A DNA stretch of 64,000 bases, taken from Desulforapulum autotrophicum HRM2 (GTDB taxonomy: Bacteria > Desulfobacterota > Desulfobacteria > Desulfobacterales > Desulfobacteraceae). The notes beneath the pieces are model-generated. The model did not search any database. It saw nothing but the letters and a program-made list of their open reading frames with translations, and was not told the DNA's origin. The stretch is from positions 2,232,001 to 2,296,000 of the forward strand of contig NC_012108.1 in assembly GCF_000020365.1 (NCBI RefSeq), read 5' to 3'. The first letter of the stretch is position 1, and every line of letters begins with the position of its first letter. Shown here piece after piece: positions 43,985-52,839 of this stretch. The translations under genes were made by a program, and so were the position numbers.

Positions 43985-44000
43985 TGCAAATAAGATGCCA
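43985..44000 (-). promoter_or_regulatory. Predicted sigma-54 promoter of the PEP-CTERM gene
   Basis: TGGCATCTTATTTGCA on the minus strand fits the sigma-54 consensus TGGCAC-N5-TTGCW with one mismatch and the exact GG to GC spacing. The start of transcription would be near 43974, giving a leader of ~117 nt. Sigma-54 control by the PrsK/PrsR two-component system is known for PEP-CTERM systems. Confidence 0.7.
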
Positions 44001-44705
44001 GTATTCTATTTTTTTAGAATAAAAAATTTTCCAGTCTTTAAGATTATTACGGGAGATTAAACTTGAATTTTTCAAGATATTATAATAAACGTCACCGGCC
44101 TATGGGGGCTGGTGATGGTGTTTTAAAAGTGTTGTCGTTGAAAATTAAAAAAGTCTTATCAATTGCCTTTTTTACATGATTTCAAATAGGCATTCAAGAT
44201 TGTCAGGGTTGATCGTTCTCTCTCAAGAGTCTGTTATTGTTCAGATTTATGTGTTATTGGAACAAAGGCGTTTGTACAAGAAAATTACCAGCGGATAAAG
44301 TACTTGCTTCAATCCATTAATGAAATGCTTCCCAAACCCATTAGTAGGCCTGATGGTTTATCTTTTCTTTGAAAAGATTGGTGGCGTAAGATGGTCTGGA
44401 GCCTAAAGGAATATGGGGGTGGGCCGCACCAGCTTAATGGTATCATGGGTATTATGGGAGGATAGTTAGGTGATGTTTGATAGAGGAGTGGGTTGAGCTA
44501 ACTCGCTGGTATTAAATGTCAAAATCTCATAATTTTTTCGTTTTATGACCCTGACGACTCTTTTATTTACCGAAAAAGCCTTTTCATAAGGAAGGTATAG
44601 TCAAAGTTGTTTAGTATTATTCTGATTTCAACAGTGGTGTTTGTAGTTTTTCATATTTCATTAATGAAAGGGCATGGTTGTTGATCTCTGAGATTTGGAA
44701 AAAAG

Positions 44706-44762
44706 GATATTTAATTCATATAAATTGTGTAATTTTTTTCATATTTTTATGAATTAAATATC
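44706..44762. repeat. Inverted repeat with 15-bp perfect arms
   Basis: GATATTTAATTCATA (44706-44720) and TATGAATTAAATATC (44748-44762) are exact reverse complements separated by 27 bp of AT-rich sequence. No T-run follows, so a terminator is unlikely. It may be an old IS end or a protein-binding dyad. Confidence 0.6.
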
Positions 44763-44890
44763 TTAGGGACGCAGAAATAAATATATCCACATAAAAAGGC
44801 TCTAACATGTTCAAGCACCCATGGTGCTGGACATTATCTCGATTATAGTTTATGATCAACATGGAAACTTAAATTAAAAAGCGAGGGACC

Positions 44891-45022
44891 ATGTCCGACC
44901 ATACTCATTTGCAAGGTCTATTACCAATTGACCATTTAACTCCAGAATTGAAATTATTTTTCAATGAAACCCGAACCAAATTCAGAGCTCCTGACATTAA
45001 GCTTGAAGAAGCCTTATTTTAA
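44891..45022 (+). CDS. Short open frame, 43 residues, possible N-terminal fragment of a transposase
   Basis: ATG 44891 follows GAGGGACC and the frame ends at TAA 45020-45022. The product starts MSDHTHLQGLLPIDHLTPEL and continues with an amphipathic LKLFFNETRTKF part. It has no recognised domain. It lies 65 bp before a broken transposase gene, and its gene-like start suggests the remains of a longer gene cut by later events. It could also be chance. Confidence 0.3.
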   Translation: MSDHTHLQGLLPIDHLTPELKLFFNETRTKFRAPDIKLEEALF

Positions 45023-45087
45023 AGGGTTTTGCTTGACTTTCGGGTGTAAATGTGGTAGCTTAAAAAGCATCAAAAAAGGAGAAAACG

Positions 45088-46152
45088 ATGCTTCAAACCT
45101 ACATCCCATATTGCTCAAAAAACACCACTCCGATCAATGAAAAAATAGCAATGGATAGTGATGATGACCAGGTTGTTTTTTTCTCAGCCACCGGACCTGT
45201 TTTCGCTTTTCAAAAAAATGATAAATTCGCCAAAAGATTGGCCCAGGGTATTCTTGTTTCCCTAAAGCTTGCAAGCGTTACTGAAGTGTCAAAAGCCCTT
45301 GATCTAAACCGAACGACGGTATTGAGAAATTTTAATATTTATAAAGAGAAGGGACCTGAAGGCTTCATTGATAATCGGCCAAATCGTAGTCCCTACAAAT
45401 TAACTAAAGAGAAACAGCAGATTGTCAAAAGCCTTCTGGATAAAGGATCTACACTGGCTGTTGCTGCTGATGAAGTTGGGGTCAGCGATGGTTGCATCCG
45501 CAGGGCCATAAAACAAGGCCTCATTGTAAGGAAGGTCACCAAACCCGATCAGACTAAAGATAGCGTAAAATTAAAAGGACCGGCCAGGCGATCCCAGGAA
45601 GACATCAATTGTAATGCCGGTATTGCGACTAAAAGAGAGGAAGAACGGTTGCTGGCACGTAAGGGCGATCTGACAGAGGCGTTGCCCGAATTTTCACCCA
45701 ATGAAGGCGTTCACTACGCTGGTGTTCTTCTGGCGTTGCCGTTTTTGGCGGGCCTGAGTTATCTTGATACCGGCAAAAAAGTGTACGGCTCCCTGAAAAA
45801 GGCATATTACGGCTTACAATCGATTTTTTTAACCTTTGCATTCATGGCACTCTTGAGGATGAAAAACCCGGAACAATTAAAGAACGGGAATCCCGGAGAT
45901 TTTGGAATAATACTTGGCCTTGACCGCTGCCCCGAGGTCAAGACGCTAAGAAGAAAACTCAATGAGCTTGGTTTGCGCAATAAATCAGGCAAGTTTATGG
46001 AAACCCTAAGCCGCGCATGGGTAGAGCAAGACAAGGATATTTTGGGGTTTTCCTACATCGATGGTCACGTGAGACCCTATCATGGCAGGAAGCATACCCT
46101 GCCCATAACCCATGTGGCAAGACGGCGCCTTTGCACGTACCTGGAAATTTGA
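45088..46152 (+). pseudogene. Truncated transposase with N-terminal helix-turn-helix
   Basis: A 354-residue frame with AAAGGAG before ATG 45088. Residues ~65-150 hold two helix-turn-helix segments (VTEVSKALDLNRTTVLRNF and LAVAADEVGVSDGCIRRAI). Near the end YIDGHVRPYHGRKHTLPITH is the segment that carries the first catalytic aspartate in a family of large putative transposases. Members continue for a few hundred residues with the remaining acidic residues; here the frame stops at TYLEI just afterwards. It is therefore a 3'-truncated, inactive copy. The break is close to 46140. Confidence 0.75.
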
Positions 46153-46371
46153 AAGATTTTTAAACCGGTTTGCTGGCTTGCCCTGTTATTGTCTAATGTT
46201 TTTCAAATGTAACTCTGACAATGCTTTTGCAAGGGGAAAAGAACAAAAATAGTTCATATTACGATCCGCGTGGGCAAAAAAATAAAAAAATTCCGATCAA
46301 AAAGACAAGGTGTCTTGATAATGTGTTAAAAACAGAACCGATTTCAACACCCTTCATTAGATGAGAATTAT
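46153..46371. other. Junction between two transposase fragments
   Basis: 219 bp of AT-rich sequence without an open frame of note. One frame reads SYYDPRGQKNKKIPIKK, which may be another transposase scrap, but it stops quickly. No terminal repeat of either fragment was found here. Confidence 0.4.
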
Positions 46372-46854
46372 ATGTATTTCACAAAAAGCTTTATAACCCC
46401 TGATTTTATGATCGACGTATTAGAAAATCTTTGGCTATCTCTAAAAGATAGATTCGATCCCCATACCATTGTGGTTAATCTTGACAATGGACCCGAAAAT
46501 AACAGTCATAGAAGCCAATGGATAAAACGATTGATCGAATTCGCAAAAAGCAACTCCGTTAGTATCAGTTTGGCTTACTATCCACCATATCATAGTAAAT
46601 ACAATCCAATCGAAATAATTTGGGGCGCATTAGAAAAGCATTGGAATGGAGAGATTTTTGATAGTGTTGACAAAGTCCTTGGATTATGTAGAACAATGCT
46701 CTGGAGGGGTAAGACCCCCGTGGTAAAAATGATACATGGTAGTTATGCCAAAGGAGTTACGTTGACCAAAAAAGCTATGGCAAAACTGGAACAATTTTTG
46801 ATTCGAATTCCCGGCATTGAAAAATGGGCTGTTGATATCACTGGATATGAGTGA
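46372..46854 (+). pseudogene. C-terminal fragment of an ISAzo13-family transposase
   Basis: 160 codons that match the last third of ISAzo13-type transposases: VVNLDNGPENNSHRSQW carries the second catalytic aspartate, LAYYPPYHSKYNPIEIIWG the glutamate, and HWNGEIFDSVDKVLGLCRTM with GVTLTKKAMAKLE completes the usual end. The N-terminal two thirds, including the first aspartate, are absent, so the gene is dead. Together with 45088-46152 it shows that at least two different elements collapsed here. Confidence 0.82.
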
Positions 46855-47279
46855 CGGTTGTGGAATTATTTTTTTCTGCGTGCCTTATATAAGGGTACAT
46901 TGGTTCCCAATGACAAGACGTTCTTTTACTACAATTTAAGCATCAAATTTGGATAAATTTCCCGAGAAGTAACAATATTTAGACTCTTTGCCGTTTCATG
47001 TGTTTAAGTACGGCTGTATACCCAAGGGTATTTTGCCTTGGTTTGATATCGTAGCATGAAAAGGCAGAGCTATAATGGTCCAGCCCTTCGGGTGTTCACA
47101 AGCTCGCAGCCTCGACAGCTCTTATTTTTCATGCTTTTTGGTGACCAGCGACGGCGATGGGAGCGCGACATCTCACTCAAACTCTGGGAGTTGGAATTGT
47201 CATTCCTCATCGATATGACTCATATTATTACCCACTCGAAATGGCAAAGAGCCATTGTTTTTAACGTTGAATAGAGCCA
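46855..47279. other. Non-coding region with inverted repeats
   Basis: 425 bp between the ISAzo13 remnant and the TPR lipoprotein gene (whose stop is at 47280). It contains CCAAGG...CCTTGG (47022-47041) and an 18-bp imperfect inverted repeat, GCATGAAAAGGCAGAGCT at 47054-47071 against AGCTCTTATTTTTCATGC at 47117-47134, followed by TTTTT. The second could end transcription from the + strand. A 72-codon open frame at 47056 has no recognisable content and is not called. Confidence 0.45.
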
Positions 47280-49565
47280 TTAGTTCTTTATCTTTTTTAA
47301 AATTGCCATTGCATGGTCTGAGCCGTCAAAATCTTTGTTTAACTCAAGTGCCTTTTCAAGTTGCGTTACGGCAAGGGCCTTGTCCCCTTTTTTAAGGTAG
47401 GTCAGGCCAAGGTGATAATGGACCACGGGGGCGTCAGGGATTTTTTCAAGACTGTCCAGGAGTTCGCTTACAGCATTGCCGTACAATCCTTTTTTGTAAT
47501 ACACATAGCCCAGGGTATCCATGACGCCGGGATCATTGGGCAGTTTCTTCTTAGCGATCCTGGCGAGGGCGAGGGCCTGGTCAAATTTGTCCGTTCTTTC
47601 GGCCAGGTGATAGGCTAGGTTGTTAGCGGCAGGGGCGTACTCCGGGTTGATTTCAAGAGCTTTTCGATAATGCGCCTCCGCCTTATCAAAAGATTTATCT
47701 GTCTCATAGATAGAACCCAGCATCATGTGGGGAGCGGGAAGGTTAGGATTTTTTTCAAGCAGGGTGAGGTATTGGATGACGGCCTTTTCCCTGTCCTGTT
47801 CAGCAAGGGCTATTCTGGCAATGGCACCATAAGGCTCAAGATAATCTGGATTAGCCTCAATTGCCCTATAATAGGCATCCTTGGCCTTGTTCGTTTCTTT
47901 TTGAGCAAGGTAGAGGCTGCCCTCAAGGTAGTTGATAATAGCCAGGATTTGTGGTTTATCCTTTGCACGTTCCAGTTGCTTTTGGCAGAGGGCATGAGCC
48001 GTGTCCAATTTGTTCTGGTTGGTATAATTCTTTAGCAGAAGCGTGAACACATCCAAAAGCATGTTGTTCATGTCCATTGCCTGGTTAAGATAGCTCTCTG
48101 CCACGTCATACTGTTTGAGGGCTGATTTTAAAAAACCCATTTGATAATATCCGGCAGGGTTTTCAGGGTCAAGCGCGATCAGGGTTTTAAAGCCAGCCTC
48201 TGCCTTTTGAATTTTGCCCGTGTTCATATGGGATTTGGCAGAAATCATGGCAGCCCTGTAGTTGGAGGGATTGAGCTTCAGCACTTCAGCGGCTTGGGCC
48301 TGGGCAAGGTCAAACGACCGTTCATGGAAATAGATGTCAGCCAGGAGGAGATGGGCCTTGAGGTAGCCGGGGTTGAGTTCCACAGCCCTTGCAACGGCAG
48401 CCCTTGCCATGTCGTTTTCCTGAAGACCGATCTGGCAAAGGCCCTGGAAGTAAAGAACCCTGGCATCCTTGGGGTCTTCTTTTTCAAGGTCCTGGAGCAG
48501 CATCAGGGCCTGGCTGAATTGTTTTTTGGAAACAAGGATTTCGCTTTTAAGCATCCTTGCCTGCCTGAATTTGGGCCGTTGTTTGAGCATCTCAGCCACC
48601 AGGGCCTCGGCAGCATCGACCTGTTGTTCCTTATATTGGAAGCGTGCAAGGGTGGTTTTCACAGCAATGTTGTCGGGCTGTATGGCCAGGGCCTTTTGGT
48701 ACATATCCAGGGCCTTGTCTCGGCTGTTTGTGATGTCATAAAAACCGGCCGCCGTCATATAGGGTTTCATGGCCTTTGGGGCAAGTTCAACCGCCTTAAG
48801 GTAGGCAGCCTCGGCTGATGGGTTGTTTCTCTTTCTGAAATAAAAATTGCCAAGGATGATCCTGACGTCGGAATTTTCTGAGTTTTTTTCAACTGCCGCC
48901 AACAGTTGAGCTTCGGCGTCCTTGAACCTTTTTTTGGCAATAAGAAAGGTCACAAGTGCCAATCTTGGCTGAATGGCTGCGGTGTCCACATCAACCGCCT
49001 TGACCAGCAGGGCTTCTGCCTGTTCAAACTCCTGTTTGAACATTTTAATCCTGGCAAGGGCCTGGAGGGCATTGATGTGGTCCGGTTTTTTATCGATGAT
49101 TCGTTCAAGAAGGGTGGATGCCGTGTCAACATCTTTTTCCTGGGTAAGGATCTGGGCCTTCAGGAAAAGGGCATCTGTGTTGTCTGGATCAAGCTTAAGC
49201 ACATGTTCGATTTTTTCCTTTGCCTTTTCCAGGTCTTTGCCAAGAATAAAAAAGCTTGCAAGTTTTACCAGGGCGTCCTTGTTGTCAGGATCATGGGTCT
49301 CAACCTTGGTATAGGCCTGGAATGCCTCCCTTGGGTTTCCAAGTTTCATCAGGGTTTTGCCGAGAAGGGACCAGACCTGGGGGTCGTCGGGCGAAAGTTG
49401 AAGGGCGTTGCGGAACTCGATTTCAGCCTTTTTGTATTCTTTGTCGGAAAAGTATTGTTCGCCGCCTTCTATATGGCTGATCTTTTTTTCCTGGTCTGTT
49501 TTGCAGCCTGTAACCAAAAATATGATTGCAATGATGATTAAAATGCTTTTGAGCTTCTGAGGCAT
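47280..49565 (-). CDS. PrsT-like TPR lipoprotein
   Basis: A 761-residue lipoprotein. The signal ends in the lipobox LVTGC with C21 as the acylated residue. Almost all the rest consists of TPR units of 34 residues (about 20), such as ALQLSPDDPQVWSLLGKTLMKLGNPREAF near 52-80 and HYRKALEINPEYAPAANNLAYHLAE near 640-664. The architecture matches the TPR lipoproteins (PrsT) that accompany PEP-CTERM/exosortase systems and are thought to scaffold polysaccharide export. It is transcribed alone on the minus strand, divergent from the next operon, with a dyad between them. Confidence 0.87.
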   Translation of the reverse strand: MPQKLKSILIIIAIIFLVTGCKTDQEKKISHIEGGEQYFSDKEYKKAEIEFRNALQLSPDDPQVWSLLGKTLMKLGNPREAFQAYTKVETHDPDNKDALVKLASFFILGKDLEKAKEKIEHVLKLDPDNTDALFLKAQILTQEKDVDTASTLLERIIDKKPDHINALQALARIKMFKQEFEQAEALLVKAVDVDTAAIQPRLALVTFLIAKKRFKDAEAQLLAAVEKNSENSDVRIILGNFYFRKRNNPSAEAAYLKAVELAPKAMKPYMTAAGFYDITNSRDKALDMYQKALAIQPDNIAVKTTLARFQYKEQQVDAAEALVAEMLKQRPKFRQARMLKSEILVSKKQFSQALMLLQDLEKEDPKDARVLYFQGLCQIGLQENDMARAAVARAVELNPGYLKAHLLLADIYFHERSFDLAQAQAAEVLKLNPSNYRAAMISAKSHMNTGKIQKAEAGFKTLIALDPENPAGYYQMGFLKSALKQYDVAESYLNQAMDMNNMLLDVFTLLLKNYTNQNKLDTAHALCQKQLERAKDKPQILAIINYLEGSLYLAQKETNKAKDAYYRAIEANPDYLEPYGAIARIALAEQDREKAVIQYLTLLEKNPNLPAPHMMLGSIYETDKSFDKAEAHYRKALEINPEYAPAANNLAYHLAERTDKFDQALALARIAKKKLPNDPGVMDTLGYVYYKKGLYGNAVSELLDSLEKIPDAPVVHYHLGLTYLKKGDKALAVTQLEKALELNKDFDGSDHAMAILKKIKN

Positions 49566-49611
49566 GTATCCTCCAAGTCAACAATTTATGAAATGCTTTG
49601 TTTTTTTTTGT

Positions 49612-49639
49612 AAAAATGATAACTATCGTTTATCACTTT
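49612..49639. promoter_or_regulatory. Dyad operator in the divergent promoter region
   Basis: AAAAATGATAA and TTATCACTTTT form an 11-bp imperfect inverted repeat around CTATCGT, between two divergently transcribed genes (starts at 49565 and 49701). The TGATAA arms recall Fur-type boxes, but the spacing differs. It could control both the TPR lipoprotein and the operon on the + strand. Confidence 0.45.
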
Positions 49640-49700
49640 TATTATGTGTTACTGATATTTTTGTCAAACAAAAAACAAATTAGAAAAAAGATTCAATATT

Positions 49701-50525
49701 GTGACGCTTAAACCGTTTTGTACCATGATTCTGGTTTTTTTTATAGTTCTGCCGGGAACTGCTGGAGCGTGGTTTGATGGGGGCCGGGAGTGTCGGCCAT
49801 TTTCCACGAGAACCGATTTTAATTCCTTGGAATCATCGGGCAGCCTTGCCGTGTATGATGGTATTGCAGCTGGATCTGAAGGGGTTGTCGTCCCCCCCAA
49901 CCCTTTTTTTGTTCCCGTTGATACCATCAATCTGGATATCCCCCTGACCCTTCTGGTGAAGACGCCTGTCTCATCCATGGAGGCCCTTGATCGGCTCATG
50001 GTTGCCAATATGAGACTCAAGCTTTTGATTGATGAGTACAACGCCCTTCAGAAAAGGGCTGATGCGTTGTTGAAAAGCGTTTCCATTCCCTACCTGGATT
50101 CCCCAAGGCCACCCCCTGGGAAGGGTGGGGGGAATAGTCTGGATGACCAAAAAAAAAGGCTTGACACGCGGCTGGGTGGAATTTTTTTTGAGGGGCATGC
50201 ACTGAATAAATCGCAATCGGCCCTTGTGAATTTACCTCCCCTTGGTTTTACCACAGGCGGTGTGCCTGCAGGGGGTAAAGGTTCTTCAAAAAGCATTCCA
50301 CCCAATGCCTCCCCCCCAGGGGAGAACCATAACAGTACACCAACCACCCAGGGAGTGGTCCCCCTGGGATCTGCTTCTAATACAAAGGATCTGCCCTGGA
50401 TATTTGCCCTTTTTCTGAATGCCTCTTCCTACTGTCTCACCCACCGGTTGGAGGCTGTCCTTTATGGGACATTTCTATTTCTCTTTGGTTACCTTCTTTC
50501 CCTGCAGGTTCGCCATGGCAAATAA
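49701..50525 (+). CDS. Exported protein of unknown function with C-terminal membrane helix
   Basis: 274 residues from GTG 49701 (or 266 from ATG 49725). A signal peptide covers ~8-23 (MILVFFIVLPGTAGAW). The middle has a short coiled segment (LDRLMVANMRLKLLIDEYNALQKRADALLK) cut here only for description, around 95-124, then a proline- and glycine-rich low-complexity linker (~130-230). The C-terminus is one membrane helix (AVLYGTFLFLFGYLLSLQV) ending in RHGK. No family was recognised. Its end overlaps the next TPR gene by 11 bp, so the two proteins probably work together in the envelope. Confidence 0.72.
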   Translation: MTLKPFCTMILVFFIVLPGTAGAWFDGGRECRPFSTRTDFNSLESSGSLAVYDGIAAGSEGVVVPPNPFFVPVDTINLDIPLTLLVKTPVSSMEALDRLMVANMRLKLLIDEYNALQKRADALLKSVSIPYLDSPRPPPGKGGGNSLDDQKKRLDTRLGGIFFEGHALNKSQSALVNLPPLGFTTGGVPAGGKGSSKSIPPNASPPGENHNSTPTTQGVVPLGSASNTKDLPWIFALFLNASSYCLTHRLEAVLYGTFLFLFGYLLSLQVRHGK

Positions 50526-52830
50526 AAAGGTTTTTTTCCTATTAGCGGCGGTTTTGTTTCTGGCCTGGTTTTTTTTGCTCAGACAAACCATAACCTCATC
50601 CTTTGAGCAAACTGGGGATCTCTACTTTGCCCAAAGGGATTACAAACAGGCCATTGTTGAATGGGAAAAGGCCCTGGGTCAGGGGTCAAACGACCCCATA
50701 ATCATGGGGAAAATCGGCAATGCATATTTGCGGCTGGCAAAGTTTGATCGGGCAGAAAAAACCTTTGAACGGGCCGTTGAGTTGGACCTAGGGGCTGTTG
50801 ATATTCATTTTGAACTGGTTCGGCTAAGCCTTTTAAATGGTGAGTTTGCCTCTGCTGAAAACCGATGCGCCCTGTTGAAAACCAAGGTGCCCTTCAATCC
50901 TGAGGTGGAGATTCTTCTCGGGGATATGGCTGTTCTGGGCAATCATATGGAACAAGCAGAGAAGTTTTACCGCAATGCCGTGGACCTGTCCAACGGTTCC
51001 CCCCGTTCCTTGATAAAGCTTGCCACCTGTCTTGTGATGCTTGGAAAGCGTCAGGAGGCCGATACCCTTTTTGCCATTGCTGACAAGACTGGGATGCAAA
51101 GCCCCCGGGTCCTTGTCCAGATGGCGGATTATTTTTTTGTGTCGGGCAGGGATGAAGATGCCGAGGCGTGTTTGGTCGAGGCGCTCAAAAAGGAACCCAA
51201 GGACCTTGATCTCAAAGTTCGGCTGGCCCGGTTTTATCGCTCCACCCATGCCCTTGAACGGGCAGAGACTGTTTTTGCCGCCCTTGTTGCGGATGATCCG
51301 GCCAACCTCTATTTTAAGAAAATGGTTGGGGACATTTACATCTCTTTGAACAAATTGAATAATGCCGAACAAGTTATCAGCGACATGGGACAACTTCTCC
51401 AGAAGCCTGATCCTGATTTTGAAATGCTCCAGGGCAAGTACTGGCTTTTTAAGGGTAACTATGTGTATGCTGCCACCCATTTTAAGTCGGCGGTTGATCT
51501 TTCACCGGGATTTTTCTGGGCCCATTATCTGTTAAGTGTTGCCTATCTCATGGGGGGCCAGAATCAGCTGGGTGAAAACAGCCTTGAAGACGCTCTTTAT
51601 TTCTATCCTGATCAGCCCCAGGCCCTGCTGTTGATGGCGTCGATCCTGTATAAAAAAGGGAAATATTCCCTGGGTCTTGACTACTTGAACCGCCTAAAGG
51701 AAAAAGCGCCTGAAAACTGCCGGGCCCATCGATTGACAGGTTTAAACCTTTTGGCCCTTGAATCCTATGAAAAGGCCAGGGTTGCATTTACCTCGGCCCT
51801 TTTAATTCGCCCTGAAGACCCGGCATCCCTTTATTTGCTTGGCATAACCGCCGAGGCCATGAACATGAAGTCCCTGGCCATTGCGTGTTACACAAAGGTC
51901 CTTGACAAAAATCCCAGGCTTGTTGATGTGATCCATCGCTATGCCTCCCTTTTAATGGGTCAGGGCGATCTAAAGGCGGCCGATGGTTTAATGGCCCGCC
52001 TTTTGGATAAAAACCGTGACAATCCCTATTACCATTATGTTGCTGCCCTGGTGGATGTCAGGGCCAAACGGTTTGCAACGGCAGAAGATCATTTTAAAAG
52101 GGCAATTCTGCCTGGAAAGCCCCTTGGGGAGGTTCATGTAGGCCTTGCTGATCTTTATATCTCCCAGGGCAGGATATTGGATGCTATTTCCACTCTGGAG
52201 GCTTGTACCTCAACGATTCCATGTTTTGTAGACGCCTGGACAGGTCTGGCTGGTATCTATCTTAAAACCGATAAACCCCTGGAAGCCCTGGCTGTGATGG
52301 AGCGGGCTGAAAAGAAACTGCCCGATTCTCCTGCCATCCTTGGCAACCTTGCCTGGCTTTATCTTGAAACCGAGTCTGACCTGAACCTTGCCCTGGATTT
52401 TGCCCGAAAGGCCTATGAACTAAGTCCGGGTGATCCGGCCATTTCCGATACCCTTGCTTGGGCATACTACAAAAAAGGAGCCTTTTCCCAGGCTGCCGGG
52501 CTTCTTGCCTCGGTTGAAGAAAAGGATCCGAAAAATGGCGTTGTCCTGTACCACCACGGCATGACCCTCTACGGCCAGGGCAAACTTTCTGAGGCCGTTG
52601 AAAAATTGAAAAAAGCCGCTAAAACAGCGCTTGGGGAGGCAGATCTCAATCAGATCAACGAAATCCTTTCCCGTATAAGCAGCCAAACAGCGGTCAAAGT
52701 GCCCCATGCCGTGTCAACAATGGGTGATAAATTTAAATTTGATACCTTTGAACTGGAAAAATCGCCTTTTCAGGAAACCCAGGATGCCATGCAGAGCGAA
52801 GAGATGCTTCAACCCCAGTGGCAAAATTAG
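50515..52830 (+). CDS. Large membrane-anchored TPR protein
   Basis: ATG 50515 gives 771 residues; the frame is open upstream but that part overlaps the previous gene. Residues 5-24 are an uncleaved anchor (VFFLLAAVLFLAWFFLL) without a lipobox, and the remainder is about 18-20 TPR units, for example GDLYFAQRDYKQAIVEWEKAL near 33-53. The last ~40 residues are charged and not repeated. It resembles the TPR lipoprotein on the other side of 49.6 kb in layout and length, so the two may be partners or old duplicates. A role as a periplasmic scaffold for export of polysaccharide is inferred. Confidence 0.83.
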   Translation: MANKKVFFLLAAVLFLAWFFLLRQTITSSFEQTGDLYFAQRDYKQAIVEWEKALGQGSNDPIIMGKIGNAYLRLAKFDRAEKTFERAVELDLGAVDIHFELVRLSLLNGEFASAENRCALLKTKVPFNPEVEILLGDMAVLGNHMEQAEKFYRNAVDLSNGSPRSLIKLATCLVMLGKRQEADTLFAIADKTGMQSPRVLVQMADYFFVSGRDEDAEACLVEALKKEPKDLDLKVRLARFYRSTHALERAETVFAALVADDPANLYFKKMVGDIYISLNKLNNAEQVISDMGQLLQKPDPDFEMLQGKYWLFKGNYVYAATHFKSAVDLSPGFFWAHYLLSVAYLMGGQNQLGENSLEDALYFYPDQPQALLLMASILYKKGKYSLGLDYLNRLKEKAPENCRAHRLTGLNLLALESYEKARVAFTSALLIRPEDPASLYLLGITAEAMNMKSLAIACYTKVLDKNPRLVDVIHRYASLLMGQGDLKAADGLMARLLDKNRDNPYYHYVAALVDVRAKRFATAEDHFKRAILPGKPLGEVHVGLADLYISQGRILDAISTLEACTSTIPCFVDAWTGLAGIYLKTDKPLEALAVMERAEKKLPDSPAILGNLAWLYLETESDLNLALDFARKAYELSPGDPAISDTLAWAYYKKGAFSQAAGLLASVEEKDPKNGVVLYHHGMTLYGQGKLSEAVEKLKKAAKTALGEADLNQINEILSRISSQTAVKVPHAVSTMGDKFKFDTFELEKSPFQETQDAMQSEEMLQPQWQN

Positions 52831-52839
52831 AGGAAAATT

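Larger units (their letters stand above)
44001..45087. other. Gene-poor region upstream of the PEP-CTERM gene
   Basis: About 1.1 kb of mostly AT-rich DNA. It contains a short hairpin, TCACCGGCC...GGCTGGTGA (about 44092-44116), a 15-bp perfect palindromic arm pair (44706-44762) and one short open frame (44891-45022). The part nearest 44000 should hold enhancer sites for a sigma-54 activator, but no clear paired site was picked out. The rest looks like decayed mobile DNA. Confidence 0.5.

Noticed and set aside
44092-44116. Hairpin TCACCGGCC...GGCTGGTGA as a riboswitch or terminator
   Set aside because: It lies upstream of the predicted sigma-54 promoter, has only a weak T-run and serves no visible + strand gene.
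47056-47274. 72-codon open frame downstream of the ISAzo13 remnant
   Set aside because: Starts inside an inverted repeat and shows no domain; treated as non-coding.
48141-48818. 225-codon and 211-codon (48906-49541) frames on the + strand
   Set aside because: Shadows of the TPR lipoprotein gene; repeated composition comes from the TPR units.
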